NCBI GenBank assembly: GCA_029246385.1
Contig: JAQWNG010000012.1
Coordinates: 1-64,000 of the forward strand
Length of the DNA: 64,000 nucleotides
Reading direction: 5' to 3'
DNA from: Halioglobus sp.
Lineage (GTDB): Bacteria > Pseudomonadota > Gammaproteobacteria > Pseudomonadales > Halieaceae
Shown here: positions 24,549 through 33,625 of the stretch, piece by piece
How the letters are laid out: each line of letters begins with the position of its first letter
Position numbering within the stretch: the first letter of the stretch is position 1
Made by a program: the position numbers and the translations under genes
Notes under the pieces: model-generated
Told to the model about the DNA's origin: nothing
Databases searched by the model: none
What the model saw: only the letters and a program-made list of their open reading frames with translations

Positions 24549-26345
24549 TTAGTAGCTAGCCACCCAGCCGCCTGGACGGCGCGTGTCCGAAGCCCCAAAT
24601 AGCCATCCCTCGTCCAGCATAATGGAATTCGTGCGTCCCGTGGTGCGGTTCGCCATATCTACGTTTTGTCCCATGGCCTGCAGCAGCCTTATCGTGTCTA
24701 ATGAAAAGCCTTCTTCCATCCTGAGTTCGTCAGGCATCCATTGGTGATGTATTCTTGGCTCAGCCGCAGCGGTGGCGATGTTCATGTCAAACACCATTGC
24801 ATTAAGCGTCGTTTGTAACACGGTGCTGATGATGACGCTGCCCCCCGGGCTGCCGGTTGCCAGCCACGGTTCGCCAGCGCGAAAGACAATCGTTGGGCTC
24901 ATGGAGGAAAGCGGTCGTTTGCCGGGCTCAATTTTATTGGCCTCACCCTGAACCAAACCATAGGCGTTCGCGCTGCCCGGACTGCTGGCGAAATCTGCCA
25001 TTTCGTTATTCAGTAGCATGCCGGTGCCGGGTACAACGATGCCGGAGCCAAAGCTGAAATTAAGCGTGTACGTGTTGCTAACGACGTTGCCAAAGCGGTC
25101 GGCGACGCTGTAGTGGGTCGTCTCGGTACTTTCGCTGCCCAATAATTTGCCCGGCGCTATGTCTTCTGACGGGGTCGCTAGGCCGCTATCGATGCGGCTC
25201 CGTTGCTGCTGAGCATAGCCTTTGTCGATGAGTTCAGTGACCGGCACATCAATGAAGTCTGGATCTGCCAGGTACACGCTGCGATCTGCATAGGCGAGTT
25301 TCATGCTTTCTGTTAGATGATGGAGGTAGTCCGCAGAGTTATGGCCCATGGCTTGCAGGTCGTAGCCCTCGAGGATGTTAAGCATCTGGACGATATGCAC
25401 GCCGCCAGAGGAGGGCGGCGGCGTGGAAACAATTTCAAAGTCTTTGTAGGTGCCACGCACGGGCTGTCGCTCCACCACGCGGTAGTCGGCGAGGTCCTGG
25501 GCCGTTATCAGGCCTCCTCCGGATTCCATTTCGGTGGTGATGAGCTGCGCCACCTCGCCACCGTAAAAGCCATTGAGACCCTCTTCGCTGATCTCACTGA
25601 GTGTCCAGGCCAGATCAGGCTGTCGCCAGATTTCGCCAATCGCGTAAGAGGATCCGTCCGGTTGAAAGAATTGACGCTTCGCGGCGCCGTTCTTATGCAA
25701 ATTTCGTGCGCTGGCGCTGATCTCAAAAAATAGGCTGTAAGAGACACGAATGCCATCCCTGGCTAGCGCTATTGCGGGCGCGAGCGCCTGCTCGCGAGTG
25801 AGGGTGCCGTATTTTTCCAACGCGTAAAGCATGCCCGCCACGGTGCCAGGTACTCCCGCCGACTGCAGACTGAAGTATTCCCGTTGCCTGTCGAGGTTGC
25901 CCGCGTCGTCCAAAAACATATCGCGGCTGGCAGCTGCGGGCGCCGTTTCTCGGTAGTCGATTAAGGTTTCTCGATCATCATCGGCAAGGTGGATCAGCAT
26001 AAACCCGCCCCCCGCAAGGTTTCCTGCGCGGGGATACGTTACCGCTAACGCGAAACCGGTAGCCACCGCGGCGTCGATCGCGTTGCCGCCGTTGCGTAAG
26101 ATGTTTGCCCCCACCTCTGCCGCCAGTTGCTCAGGGCCGACCACCATGCCATTGCGCGCGATAACGGGTAAAAAACGCTCTTTATAATCGATAATGGGCA
26201 TAAGCTCGGCAATATCGACAGTGCTTGCCGGCGGCGTTGGGTTGGTGTCGGACATTAATGCGTTTTGTTGTTGTGGGCTGGCACAAGACGTAATGGTTAA
26301 GCTCAGCAGGCCAAGGATCAGTCGGGAGTATGGCGAAAGGTTCAC
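24549..26345 (-). CDS. ggt: Gamma-glutamyltransferase, lipoprotein form
   Basis: 598 residues. GTG start with GGAG about 8 bases upstream. A signal peptide with lipobox TSC (Cys21) suggests membrane anchoring, unlike the soluble periplasmic enzyme of E. coli. The autoprocessing and nucleophile threonine is seen in TETTHYSVAD (Thr410), with NTYTLNFSFGSG downstream, and PPPSSGG and GKRPLSSMSPTIV for substrate binding. The enzyme cleaves glutathione and other gamma-glutamyl compounds and transfers the glutamyl group. It converges with the thioesterase gene. Confidence 0.94.
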   Translation of the reverse strand: MNLSPYSRLILGLLSLTITSCASPQQQNALMSDTNPTPPASTVDIAELMPIIDYKERFLPVIARNGMVVGPEQLAAEVGANILRNGGNAIDAAVATGFALAVTYPRAGNLAGGGFMLIHLADDDRETLIDYRETAPAAASRDMFLDDAGNLDRQREYFSLQSAGVPGTVAGMLYALEKYGTLTREQALAPAIALARDGIRVSYSLFFEISASARNLHKNGAAKRQFFQPDGSSYAIGEIWRQPDLAWTLSEISEEGLNGFYGGEVAQLITTEMESGGGLITAQDLADYRVVERQPVRGTYKDFEIVSTPPPSSGGVHIVQMLNILEGYDLQAMGHNSADYLHHLTESMKLAYADRSVYLADPDFIDVPVTELIDKGYAQQQRSRIDSGLATPSEDIAPGKLLGSESTETTHYSVADRFGNVVSNTYTLNFSFGSGIVVPGTGMLLNNEMADFASSPGSANAYGLVQGEANKIEPGKRPLSSMSPTIVFRAGEPWLATGSPGGSVIISTVLQTTLNAMVFDMNIATAAAEPRIHHQWMPDELRMEEGFSLDTIRLLQAMGQNVDMANRTTGRTNSIMLDEGWLFGASDTRRPGGWVASY

Positions 26346-26468
26346 AGGAAGGGCTCCAAGTTTTAATCAAGCGAAGACTTTAACTGTTTTGCATTGCCAC
26401 GCATACTCAAAGCCTGCTGGGTCGCTGTGCCGACCCAAGTCATACTGTCGGAGTGGGAGAGTCAAGCG

Positions 26469-26768
26469 GTGAACGCATTGCAAGCCGAAATCGAACAACG
26501 CTGGGCCACCATGTTCGCTGCATTAGCGGCCGGGGACGATGTGCCGCCGTCTCAGCGCTTACGCGCCGAGGGAATGATGGAAGCTGCCGTCGTGCTGGGC
26601 ATTGCCACGCCTGACGAGCTGGTTGAGGCTATGGAGTATTGTTATCGCGCTATTGTTGGCTGCGGACTCGATGAGGCGTGTGGCGACGACTGGCAGGCGT
26701 TTTTCCCGTTCCCACAGATTCCTGCAATGTCGAAGCGGGCGCCCGTCTATCCCAGCACCCGCGACTAG
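26469..26768 (+). CDS. Small protein of unknown function
   Basis: 99 residues from GTG 26469, which has GGGAGAG about 7 bases upstream. Longer frames start at ATG 26394 without a ribosome-binding site. The sequence is helical (ALQAEIEQRWATMFAALAAG ... DELVEAMEYCYRAIVGCGL), acidic, and ends in a Pro-rich FFPFPQIPAMSKRAP tail. No family recognised. It lies upstream of pdxH in the same direction. Confidence 0.7.
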   Translation: MNALQAEIEQRWATMFAALAAGDDVPPSQRLRAEGMMEAAVVLGIATPDELVEAMEYCYRAIVGCGLDEACGDDWQAFFPFPQIPAMSKRAPVYPSTRD

Positions 26769-26900
26769 CGCAACGCGCCCTAAAATCGACACCATTGCGC
26801 GCATTGTCGTGAATATTTGACGCGCTTTGCGTTGCCCGAGCTTTGCCTCTGATGGCCCCTGCAGCTACTATGAGTGGTGTTTGATAGACAGGATCTGAGT

Positions 26901-27539
26901 GTGAAATACGACACCTTTCGACGCGAATATACTGCCGGCGGGCTGACGCGAGCAATGCTTGACGCCTGTCCCATTCGGCAGGTTGAAATCTGGCTAGAGC
27001 AGGCGATACACGCTGATTTGATCGATCCCACAGGCATGGTGCTGGCGACGGTGGATGCGGGGGGTGAACCGCGGCAGCGCATCGTATTGTTGAAAGGGTT
27101 GTCCGAAGCCGGTTTTGCCTTCTACACCAATCACGGGAGTGACAAGGCCCATGCTATTAATCACGAGCCAAGGGTGTCGTTGTTGTTTCCTTGGAACGCA
27201 CTGGAAAGACAGATCATTGTAGGCGGCACGGCGGAGAAAATGAGTGATGCTGAGTCTACCAAGTATTTCATGACACGCCCTCGGCAAAGCCAGATAGCGG
27301 CGTGGGCCTCACACCAGAGCCGGCCCATTGCTGACCGTGCGACTCTGGAGCAGCAAGCGGAAGATATTCGTCTTAAATTTGGTGACGGAGAAATTCCTAT
27401 GCCGACGTTCTGGGGCGGCTATCGGGTTGTGCCGCAGCGTATAGAATTCTGGCAGGGTGGCGAACACCGCTTACACGACCGTTTTGTGTATCGAAAATGT
27501 GCCGAGGGCAGGTGGCAGATCGAGCAATTACAGCCCTAG
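26901..27539 (+). CDS. pdxH: Pyridoxamine 5'-phosphate oxidase
   Basis: 212 residues. FMN enzyme that oxidises pyridoxamine or pyridoxine 5'-phosphate to pyridoxal 5'-phosphate. Family landmarks are present: FRREYTAGGL, the PRQRIVLLKG flavin-binding segment, FYTNHGSDKA, LERQIIVGGTAEKM, QSQIAAWASHQSRPI and the C-terminal PQRIEFWQGGEHRLHDR. GTG 26901 has AGGA 7 bases upstream; GTG 26874 would add nine residues. The stop shares a CTAG palindrome with the stop of cinA on the other strand. Confidence 0.96.
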   Translation: MKYDTFRREYTAGGLTRAMLDACPIRQVEIWLEQAIHADLIDPTGMVLATVDAGGEPRQRIVLLKGLSEAGFAFYTNHGSDKAHAINHEPRVSLLFPWNALERQIIVGGTAEKMSDAESTKYFMTRPRQSQIAAWASHQSRPIADRATLEQQAEDIRLKFGDGEIPMPTFWGGYRVVPQRIEFWQGGEHRLHDRFVYRKCAEGRWQIEQLQP

Positions 27540-28840
27540 GTCGTTGGTTTAATCTCGCGGGCTTGGCGCTGGGCAAAATAGCGTGGCTCCGCGTCTATTT
27601 CCAGCAAGCAGCGGCGCATCATGTCTAGGCCTGCGGCGGCCAGCATAGTCTGGAACAAAATGCGGTCTACCGGCCAGACCAGACAGCGAGTACGAAGGTT
27701 GTGTCGATCCCCCCAGGCTAGCCAAACCGTGCCTACGGGTTTATCTTTTGTGCCGCCATCGGGCCCTGCAATCCCAGACACCGCGATAGCATAATCGGCA
27801 CCAGAGCGCTGCAGGGCACCAAAGGCCATCTCTCGCACGACGTCCTCACTGACAGCACCATTACCGGCTAAAGTTTGGGCGTTCACGCCCAATATCGATT
27901 GCTTGATCGCATTGGAGTAGGTCACGAAGCCAGCCTGAAAACTCTGCGAGGAGCCCGGTATGCGGGTGAGCATGGAGGCGATAAGTCCGCCGGTGCAAGA
28001 CTCCGCAGTTGTGAGTCTGGCCCCGCGTTCACGCAGAAGCTCTAACACTCGTTCTGCCAGTACAGTATCGCCTTCGCCAATGATGTGGTCGCCAAACAGA
28101 CGCTCCAGTGTTTCTCGGCAGCGACGCTGTGCATCGCTGTCTGCTGCGCTGGCGATGCTAAGTTTGATCTCCATTTGCGGTGCGCCGGCGCGAAATCCCA
28201 GTTCTACCTCGGACGGCCAGTCGGGCACCGCGTCGCTGATCATTTGCTGTGCGGTAGATTCGCCCAGACCGAATGTCTGTAGGCGCACAATGTTCCGACC
28301 AAGGCCTTGTGCCATATGCTCACCAAGTTCAGCCACGATGGGGTCCAGCATGACTGCCAGTTCAGTGGGTACGCCGGGGGTGCAAATAACGCGGCAGCGA
28401 CCCAATGTCATCTCGAAACCCACGGCGCTGCCAATCGGGTTATCAACAATTTTGGCTCCTTGCGGCAGCATAGACTGCTTTAGGTTGGCGGCATCGAGCT
28501 GCAGATTACGTCTAGCACACCACTGCTCCAGATGCGCGACTGCCTGCGGGTGCTGTTGCAGCGTCACGCCGGCAACTGCCGCTAAAGTTTCAGCAGTAAG
28601 ATCATCAATTGTAGGGCCTAATCCGCCGTTGACGATAATGAGATCGGCCCTGCTTGCCATATCGGCGAGCTCTGTGCGCAGCAGCGCGACATCGTCTCCG
28701 ACAGTGACTTTGCGATAGATGCCAAGCCCCGCTTCGCCAAAACGCTGCGCGATAAGTGCGGAATTAGAGTCGACCGTGTCGCCGCTCATGATTTCGTTAC
28801 CGGTAAGTAGGAGTTGTATGTTCAACGGGGCGTCTTTCAT
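27536..28840 (-). CDS. cinA: CinA family protein (molybdopterin-binding domain plus NMN amidohydrolase)
   Basis: About 434 residues from ATG 28840. The N-terminal MocoBD-like domain has LLTGNEIMSGDTVDSNS and NGGLGPTIDDLTAE. The C-terminal domain has AESCTGGLIASMLTRIPGSS and FVTYSNAIKQSILGV, the nicotinamide mononucleotide deamidase signature. CinA proteins recycle pyridine nucleotides. A TTG five codons upstream could also start it. It converges with pdxH, sharing 4 bp at the stops. Confidence 0.92.
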   Translation of the reverse strand: MKDAPLNIQLLLTGNEIMSGDTVDSNSALIAQRFGEAGLGIYRKVTVGDDVALLRTELADMASRADLIIVNGGLGPTIDDLTAETLAAVAGVTLQQHPQAVAHLEQWCARRNLQLDAANLKQSMLPQGAKIVDNPIGSAVGFEMTLGRCRVICTPGVPTELAVMLDPIVAELGEHMAQGLGRNIVRLQTFGLGESTAQQMISDAVPDWPSEVELGFRAGAPQMEIKLSIASAADSDAQRRCRETLERLFGDHIIGEGDTVLAERVLELLRERGARLTTAESCTGGLIASMLTRIPGSSQSFQAGFVTYSNAIKQSILGVNAQTLAGNGAVSEDVVREMAFGALQRSGADYAIAVSGIAGPDGGTKDKPVGTVWLAWGDRHNLRTRCLVWPVDRILFQTMLAAAGLDMMRRCLLEIDAEPRYFAQRQAREIKPTT

Positions 28841-28931
28841 AGAAATGTTATCCAAGGGTCAGTGTGGTAAGCATAGCGCCAATGCTTTCGCGAAGCCAAA
28901 GTGCTATCGTCTCTGCAAGAGGAGTGTGACA

Positions 28932-29537
28932 TTGCCTGATATGAATTTCTGTCCCGAGTGCGGCGGCCCCCTGCTGCGACATACAGTAGGAGAGGAGTCG
29001 CGTAATCATTGGTATTGCTATCGATGCCTGACACCGCAATATCTCTGTCCACGTATTATTGTGACCGCTTTTGTCGCTAGTGGTGATCGCCTGTTGTGGG
29101 CGCAGCGGGGACTGGAGCCACAGCGTGGCAAATGGGGCATACCGGGCGGGTTTCTAGAGTTAGGTGAGACGCTGGCCGAAGGTGCTGCGAGAGAGCTTTA
29201 TGAGGAGACCGGTATTGCTGTGCCACCAGATCAATTGCAGTTGTATATGACGGGGAGTATCACCTTTATCAACCAGGTCTACATGGGCTTTCGGGCAACG
29301 GTTGATGCAGATGTTTGCGCCCCAGGCGTTGAATCGATGGACTGTGGGTTTTTCACCCGCGCTGAGTGTCCCTGGGATGAGGTCGCCTATCCGCAGGTCA
29401 ATGACTCTATTAGACAGGCCTATGATGACCTTGACAGCGGAAGCTTTGATGTGTGGCAGGCTGAGATGACCGAAAATTACTACGTGTTGCGTTCGGTGGC
29501 CCGTTCTAAGGTTGACCCATCGGGCCGTGGGCCATAG
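28932..29537 (+). CDS. NUDIX hydrolase with N-terminal zinc ribbon
   Basis: About 201 residues. A zinc ribbon (CPECGG ... CYRC, about residues 6-36) precedes a NUDIX domain with the box GGFLELGETLAEGAARELYEETGI. This layout is shared with NADH pyrophosphatase-like and ADP-ribose hydrolases; the substrate is not determined. TTG 28932 has AGGAG about 8 bases upstream. ATG 28941, three codons on, is the alternative. It is divergent from cinA with about 90 bp between. Confidence 0.9.
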   Translation: MPDMNFCPECGGPLLRHTVGEESRNHWYCYRCLTPQYLCPRIIVTAFVASGDRLLWAQRGLEPQRGKWGIPGGFLELGETLAEGAARELYEETGIAVPPDQLQLYMTGSITFINQVYMGFRATVDADVCAPGVESMDCGFFTRAECPWDEVAYPQVNDSIRQAYDDLDSGSFDVWQAEMTENYYVLRSVARSKVDPSGRGP

Positions 29538-29627
29538 AAGTGTCCATAATTAAGCCTACCCAAGACCCTATCGGGTTATTCAATATGGTAAGGTGCGCCC
29601 CTCTCTTTAAAACAGCGGAAACGTATT

Positions 29628-30266
29628 ATGGCATTGATGCCTGAAGTGCAATTAGACAGTGATGAACAAAAAGCCAGCTATGGTTTTGGGCTACAATTTG
29701 GCGAGCAACTGCGCCGCAATGGTTTTGATGGATTAAAGCTGGAGGCCGTTTTAGCGGGTGTGCAGCACTGGTATCACCATCAGCAAGCAGCGTTGTCCGA
29801 TGCCGAAATTAATCCAAGCTACCAAATAATCCACGAGCGCCAAGAAGCCAAAGCTGCTGAGCTATCGAAAAAGCGCGAGGCGTTAGCTGAACAATTTCTG
29901 TTGGCCAATGGCGCGCGGGCGGACGTGTCAACCACCGCAAGCGGGCTGCAGTATGAGGTGCTGGAGTCTGGCGACGCTGCCGGCAAAAGCCCTAATGCGC
30001 AATCTTTGGTTGTCGTCCACTACCATGGAACACTCGTGGACGGGACGATCTTTGATAGTTCTGTCGACCGAGGCGAGCCCGCCGAGTTTGGTGTGCACCA
30101 AGTCATCCCTGCTTGGACCGAAGCGCTGCAGATGATGTCGACAGGGGATAAGTGGCGTATCGTGTGTCCACCAAAGCTGGCTTATGGTGAGCAAGGTGCC
30201 GGCGATGCCATTCCCCCCAATACTCCCCTGGTATTTGAAGTTCACCTGATCGCCATTAAAGACTGA
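29628..30266 (+). CDS. FKBP-type peptidyl-prolyl isomerase
   Basis: 212 residues. An N-terminal helical dimerisation domain (QKASYGFGLQFGEQLRRNGF, then a charged helix to about 90) is followed by the FKBP domain: VVVHYHGTLVDGTIFDSS, FGVHQVIPAWTEALQMM, KLAYGEQGAGDAIPPNTPL and VFEVHLI. There is no signal peptide, so it resembles cytoplasmic FklB (FKBP22) rather than periplasmic FkpA or Mip. It lies 6 bp before the iron alcohol dehydrogenase gene. Confidence 0.93.
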   Translation: MALMPEVQLDSDEQKASYGFGLQFGEQLRRNGFDGLKLEAVLAGVQHWYHHQQAALSDAEINPSYQIIHERQEAKAAELSKKREALAEQFLLANGARADVSTTASGLQYEVLESGDAAGKSPNAQSLVVVHYHGTLVDGTIFDSSVDRGEPAEFGVHQVIPAWTEALQMMSTGDKWRIVCPPKLAYGEQGAGDAIPPNTPLVFEVHLIAIKD

Positions 30267-30272
30267 CGTCCG

Positions 30273-31427
30273 ATGATTGCGAATATTAATCTGCCGCGTA
30301 TTCTTCGAGTTGGTGCTGGCGTCAGCGGGCAACTGGTTACCAGTTTGAATGAGTTAGGTCTTGCGCGGCCTTTGCTGGTGACTGATTCTTTTATGCTGGA
30401 GTGTGGTTACTGCGAGCGACTCGAGACGCCGTTGCGTGCGGCGGGCATACCGTATGGCTTGTTCAGTGCCTGCGTGCCTGATCCGACGACAGACAGCGTT
30501 TATGCTGCCCTAGCCCAGCTGCGCGAAGGCGATTACGACTGTGTGGTTGCCCTCGGTGGTGGTAGTTCGCTGGATACCGCTAAGGCGGTAGCGGTGTTGG
30601 CCAAGCATGGTGGCGTTATGCGGGACTACAAGGCACCTCGCCAGATCGATTCAGGCCTGCCTATTATAGCGATCCCTACCACGGCGGGAACAGGCTCTGA
30701 AGCCACTCGAGTTGCGGTGATTACGGACACCCAAACGCAGGAAAAAATGCTGTGTATGGGCCTAGGCCTGATGCCGTTGGCGGCGCTGGTTGATTTTGAG
30801 TTGACGCTGACAATGCCTTACCGCCTCACAGCAGATACGGGTATTGATAGCCTGTGTCATGCGCTTGAGGCTTATGTCAGTCGCAAGGCTAACGCCTTCA
30901 CTGACAGTATTGCCCTTACCGCCATGAGTACGATTTATCAAAATATCCGCACAGCCTGCGCCGAGCCGGACAATCGTTTTGCCAAAGAGGCGATGATGTT
31001 GGCTGCAACCCAAGGGGGTATCGCTTTTGCCAATGCCTCGGTCACACTGATTCATGGGATGAGCAGACCAATAGGGGCGAAGTTTCACGTGCCACACGGG
31101 CTTAGCAACGCAATGTTATTGGCAGCGGTGACCGCCTGGTCCGTTGACCATGCGCCAGAGCGGTATGCGCATTGCGCGCGTTATATGGGTATAGCGAACG
31201 CGGCGGATAATGATCAACTGGCATGTGCCGCGCTAGTAGAGGCGCTGCGGCAATTAACAGTAGATTTACAGGTTCCTGGACCGAAAGCATTTGGTATCAG
31301 TCGGGGAGATTGGTTTAATGCCATTGCGTTAATGGCAGATCAGGCCTTGGCATCAGGCTCGCCGGCCAACAATCCGCGCGTGCCGCAGGCGCAAGATATT
31401 ATTCGAATTTATGAACAGATTTGGTAG
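30273..31427 (+). CDS. Iron-containing alcohol dehydrogenase
   Basis: 384 residues, the usual size. NAD-binding GGGSSLDTAKAVAV, the GTGSEATRVAVIT segment, and the metal ligands in DTGIDSLCHALEAY (Asp, His), SVTLIHGMSRPIGA (His) and VPHGLSNAML (His) are visible. Family III alcohol dehydrogenases reduce or oxidise short-chain alcohols and aldehydes, sometimes 1,3-propanediol or lactaldehyde. Substrate not assignable. Starts 6 bp after the FKBP gene, so probably co-transcribed. Confidence 0.94.
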   Translation: MIANINLPRILRVGAGVSGQLVTSLNELGLARPLLVTDSFMLECGYCERLETPLRAAGIPYGLFSACVPDPTTDSVYAALAQLREGDYDCVVALGGGSSLDTAKAVAVLAKHGGVMRDYKAPRQIDSGLPIIAIPTTAGTGSEATRVAVITDTQTQEKMLCMGLGLMPLAALVDFELTLTMPYRLTADTGIDSLCHALEAYVSRKANAFTDSIALTAMSTIYQNIRTACAEPDNRFAKEAMMLAATQGGIAFANASVTLIHGMSRPIGAKFHVPHGLSNAMLLAAVTAWSVDHAPERYAHCARYMGIANAADNDQLACAALVEALRQLTVDLQVPGPKAFGISRGDWFNAIALMADQALASGSPANNPRVPQAQDIIRIYEQIW

Positions 31428-31556
31428 CGGCGCGCCAATCTAGTCGCTTTCAGAGAGGGGGTGAAAGTTATCGCAGCAGCCAGTAGTGGTTACATTGGGT
31501 GATTTTATTGTTTACAGTTGTTTTACGTTTTTGCTTCAATGGTGGATTATTAGCGT

Positions 31557-32357
31557 ATGAAACGCGTCATTTTTAACCAAAAAGGTGGTGTCGGAAAGAC
31601 CAGTATTGCCTGTAACTTAGCCGCGATCAGTGCGGCCATGGGGTATCGCACCCTAGTCGTTGACCTCGACGTTCAGGGCAACACCACGCACTATCTGGTG
31701 GGTGCAATCGATGGTGACGCTTTTCCGGCAGAGGCGCAGGGTGTCGCCGGCCTTTATCGACAGACGGTAGGCCCGCGTAAGATGGGTCGTAATCCGGATG
31801 CCTTTGTCTGGGAAACCCCCTATGAAAATTTATTCCTGCTGCCCTCTAGTCCAATACTCACGTCGATGGAAAAAGAGCTGGAGTCGCGCTATAAAATCTA
31901 CAAGCTGCGCGACGCCCTAGAGAAGCTCAATAGCGAATATGATCGGGTGTATATCGATACGCCACCGAGCTTCAACTTCTACTCCAGATCGGCACTGATA
32001 GCCGCAGATTATGTTTTGATACCTTTCGATTGCGACAGCTTTGCTCGCGAGAGCCTTTATGCCTTGCTGGATAATATTGGCGAATTGCAAGAGGATCACA
32101 ACCCAGACCTCGCGGTAGAAGGCATTATTGTCAACCAGTTCAATGCCCAGGCGCGACTACCGGGCGAGCTGGTGGCCGAATTGGAAGAGGAGGGACTTCC
32201 TGTCTTCAGCGCCTTTCTCAGTAGTTCCGTGAAAATGAAAGAATCCCATCGGGCGCATCGGCCTCTAATAGACTTGGCGCCAAGCCACAAGCTCACCGGT
32301 CAGTTTCTGGAGTTGCATGCAGAACTGGAGAAGACAGCGGCAACTGCAACACGCTGA
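31557..32357 (+). CDS. ParA-family ATPase, orphan
   Basis: 266 residues. Deviant Walker A KGGVGKT at 9-15, with DLDVQGN and VYIDTPPSF. This is the ParA/Soj partition ATPase type. There is no ParB gene next to it and no obvious parS, so it is unlikely to be the chromosomal par locus. Orphan ParA proteins position cargo such as chemoreceptor arrays, carboxysomes or pili. The cargo here is unknown. A GTTTACAGTTGTTTTACG region upstream may hold its promoter. Confidence 0.92.
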   Translation: MKRVIFNQKGGVGKTSIACNLAAISAAMGYRTLVVDLDVQGNTTHYLVGAIDGDAFPAEAQGVAGLYRQTVGPRKMGRNPDAFVWETPYENLFLLPSSPILTSMEKELESRYKIYKLRDALEKLNSEYDRVYIDTPPSFNFYSRSALIAADYVLIPFDCDSFARESLYALLDNIGELQEDHNPDLAVEGIIVNQFNAQARLPGELVAELEEEGLPVFSAFLSSSVKMKESHRAHRPLIDLAPSHKLTGQFLELHAELEKTAATATR

Positions 32358-32496
32358 TTGTTTCGCGGTCGTCACACAAAAGTCGTTATCAGTGACATCT
32401 GGGAATATCGATAGACTCTGTGGTTATTGGCAACTTCGTTTTCGATTCTGTAAAGTGCGCCGTTTTAATGCTCATACGTGTTTTGGTAGATGCTCT

Positions 32497-33123
32497 GTGG
32501 AATTGGATCTCGATACTGTTAATGATACGCTGCGCAGCGCCAGTGCGGCCGAGGTCGTGCGGTGGGCACTCGCTCAGGGGCGCAGGGCGATCGCAACTAC
32601 CAGTATGGGGCGCAATGCAGCGGTAATGTTGCACCTTGTCAGACAGGTCGATGCAAACGTACCCACTATCTGGGTTGATACCGGATATAACCTACGCGAT
32701 ACTTATGTAGTGGCGGAGCGCTTGATTCGCGATTTAAAGGTCAATATACAGGTCTACTCGCCCCAAATGACCTCCGAGCGTCGCAACGCCATCATGGGAG
32801 GCATACCTGCCGTGGATGAGGAAGAGCGGCATCAGGCGTTTACGCAGGACGTTAAGTTAGAGCCTTTTGCCCGCGCGCTGGACGAACTCCAACCTGAAAT
32901 TTGGCTAACCGGTATTCGCCAAGAGGAAACAGACCACCGTAAAACGTTGGATATTGTGTCCTTAGATGGTCGCGGCATTATTAAGGTTGCGCCCATTTTT
33001 TACTGGTCAGACGACGATGTAGAAAATTACATGGAGCGACTGGCACTGCCTACCTGTAAACATTATTTTGATCCCACCAAGGCGCATGACGGACGCGAAT
33101 GCGGATTGCACACGCAAGCCTAG
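32497..33123 (+). CDS. Phosphoadenylyl-sulfate reductase-like protein
   Basis: About 208 residues from GTG 32497. The PAPS-reductase pattern is seen: ATTSMGRNAAVMLHLVRQ in the place of the PP-loop, VDTGYNLRDTY, WLTGIRQEETDHRK, IKVAPIFYWSDDDVENYM and the C-terminal catalytic ECGLH. The paired CC and CxxC cysteines of iron-sulfur APS reductases are missing, so it is the thioredoxin-dependent PAPS type. It is shorter than E. coli CysH (244). No sulfate-assimilation neighbours are present. The frame is open from 32317, inside the end of parA, but the family match starts near 32497. Confidence 0.85.
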   Translation: MELDLDTVNDTLRSASAAEVVRWALAQGRRAIATTSMGRNAAVMLHLVRQVDANVPTIWVDTGYNLRDTYVVAERLIRDLKVNIQVYSPQMTSERRNAIMGGIPAVDEEERHQAFTQDVKLEPFARALDELQPEIWLTGIRQEETDHRKTLDIVSLDGRGIIKVAPIFYWSDDDVENYMERLALPTCKHYFDPTKAHDGRECGLHTQA

Positions 33124-33141
33124 ACCAAGCGCACTGCACAA

Positions 33142-33525
33142 CTAGGGGTCGATACGAATGTAGACGCGGCGCTTCATTTTTCCGGTAAGGTTGGAAAAAA
33201 AATCCGCCACCAGCATCTGCCAGCCATACTTCCGCCTCAGAGCTGCAAGGGCGATGATCTCTTCTTCCGGTTTATCGAGCACATAGGTACAGGCATCGTG
33301 AAGCTCGCCGGTTAGTGTCCCCGTCACGGTGCAGGCAGCGATACGTGAATCACTGTAATTGCGTAACCGCTTTACTTTGCCTGCATCTCCTGCCGAGAAT
33401 ACATAGTAGCTTCCTGTATCAGGTGCGAACCAGACAGGCGTAGCCACCCAATCACCGGATCGCTTGCGGGTGGCTAAACTGATGTAGTTGCCGGCTTCAA
33501 TAAAATCTGTTTCATTAGTGTCCAT
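33142..33525 (-). CDS. Pyridoxamine-5'-phosphate-oxidase-like, F420-type PPOX protein
   Basis: 127 residues. The split-barrel pattern of PPOX-class proteins is clear: YISLATRKRSGDWVATPVWFAP, SYYVFSAGDAGKVKRLRN and RIAACTVTGTLTGE. Members bind FMN, F420 or heme. The cofactor cannot be told here, and F420 is not expected in most gammaproteobacteria. It converges with the PAPS reductase-like gene. Confidence 0.87.
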   Translation of the reverse strand: MDTNETDFIEAGNYISLATRKRSGDWVATPVWFAPDTGSYYVFSAGDAGKVKRLRNYSDSRIAACTVTGTLTGELHDACTYVLDKPEEEIIALAALRRKYGWQMLVADFFSNLTGKMKRRVYIRIDP

Positions 33526-33625
33526 ACGATACCCTGTAGCGCGAAGTCAGTAGCCTGTAACCGTTGATGCTATTAGAGCTGCAATCGGTGGGCGCTTCAA
33601 TACAATTAATAGGAGAATATTTGAA

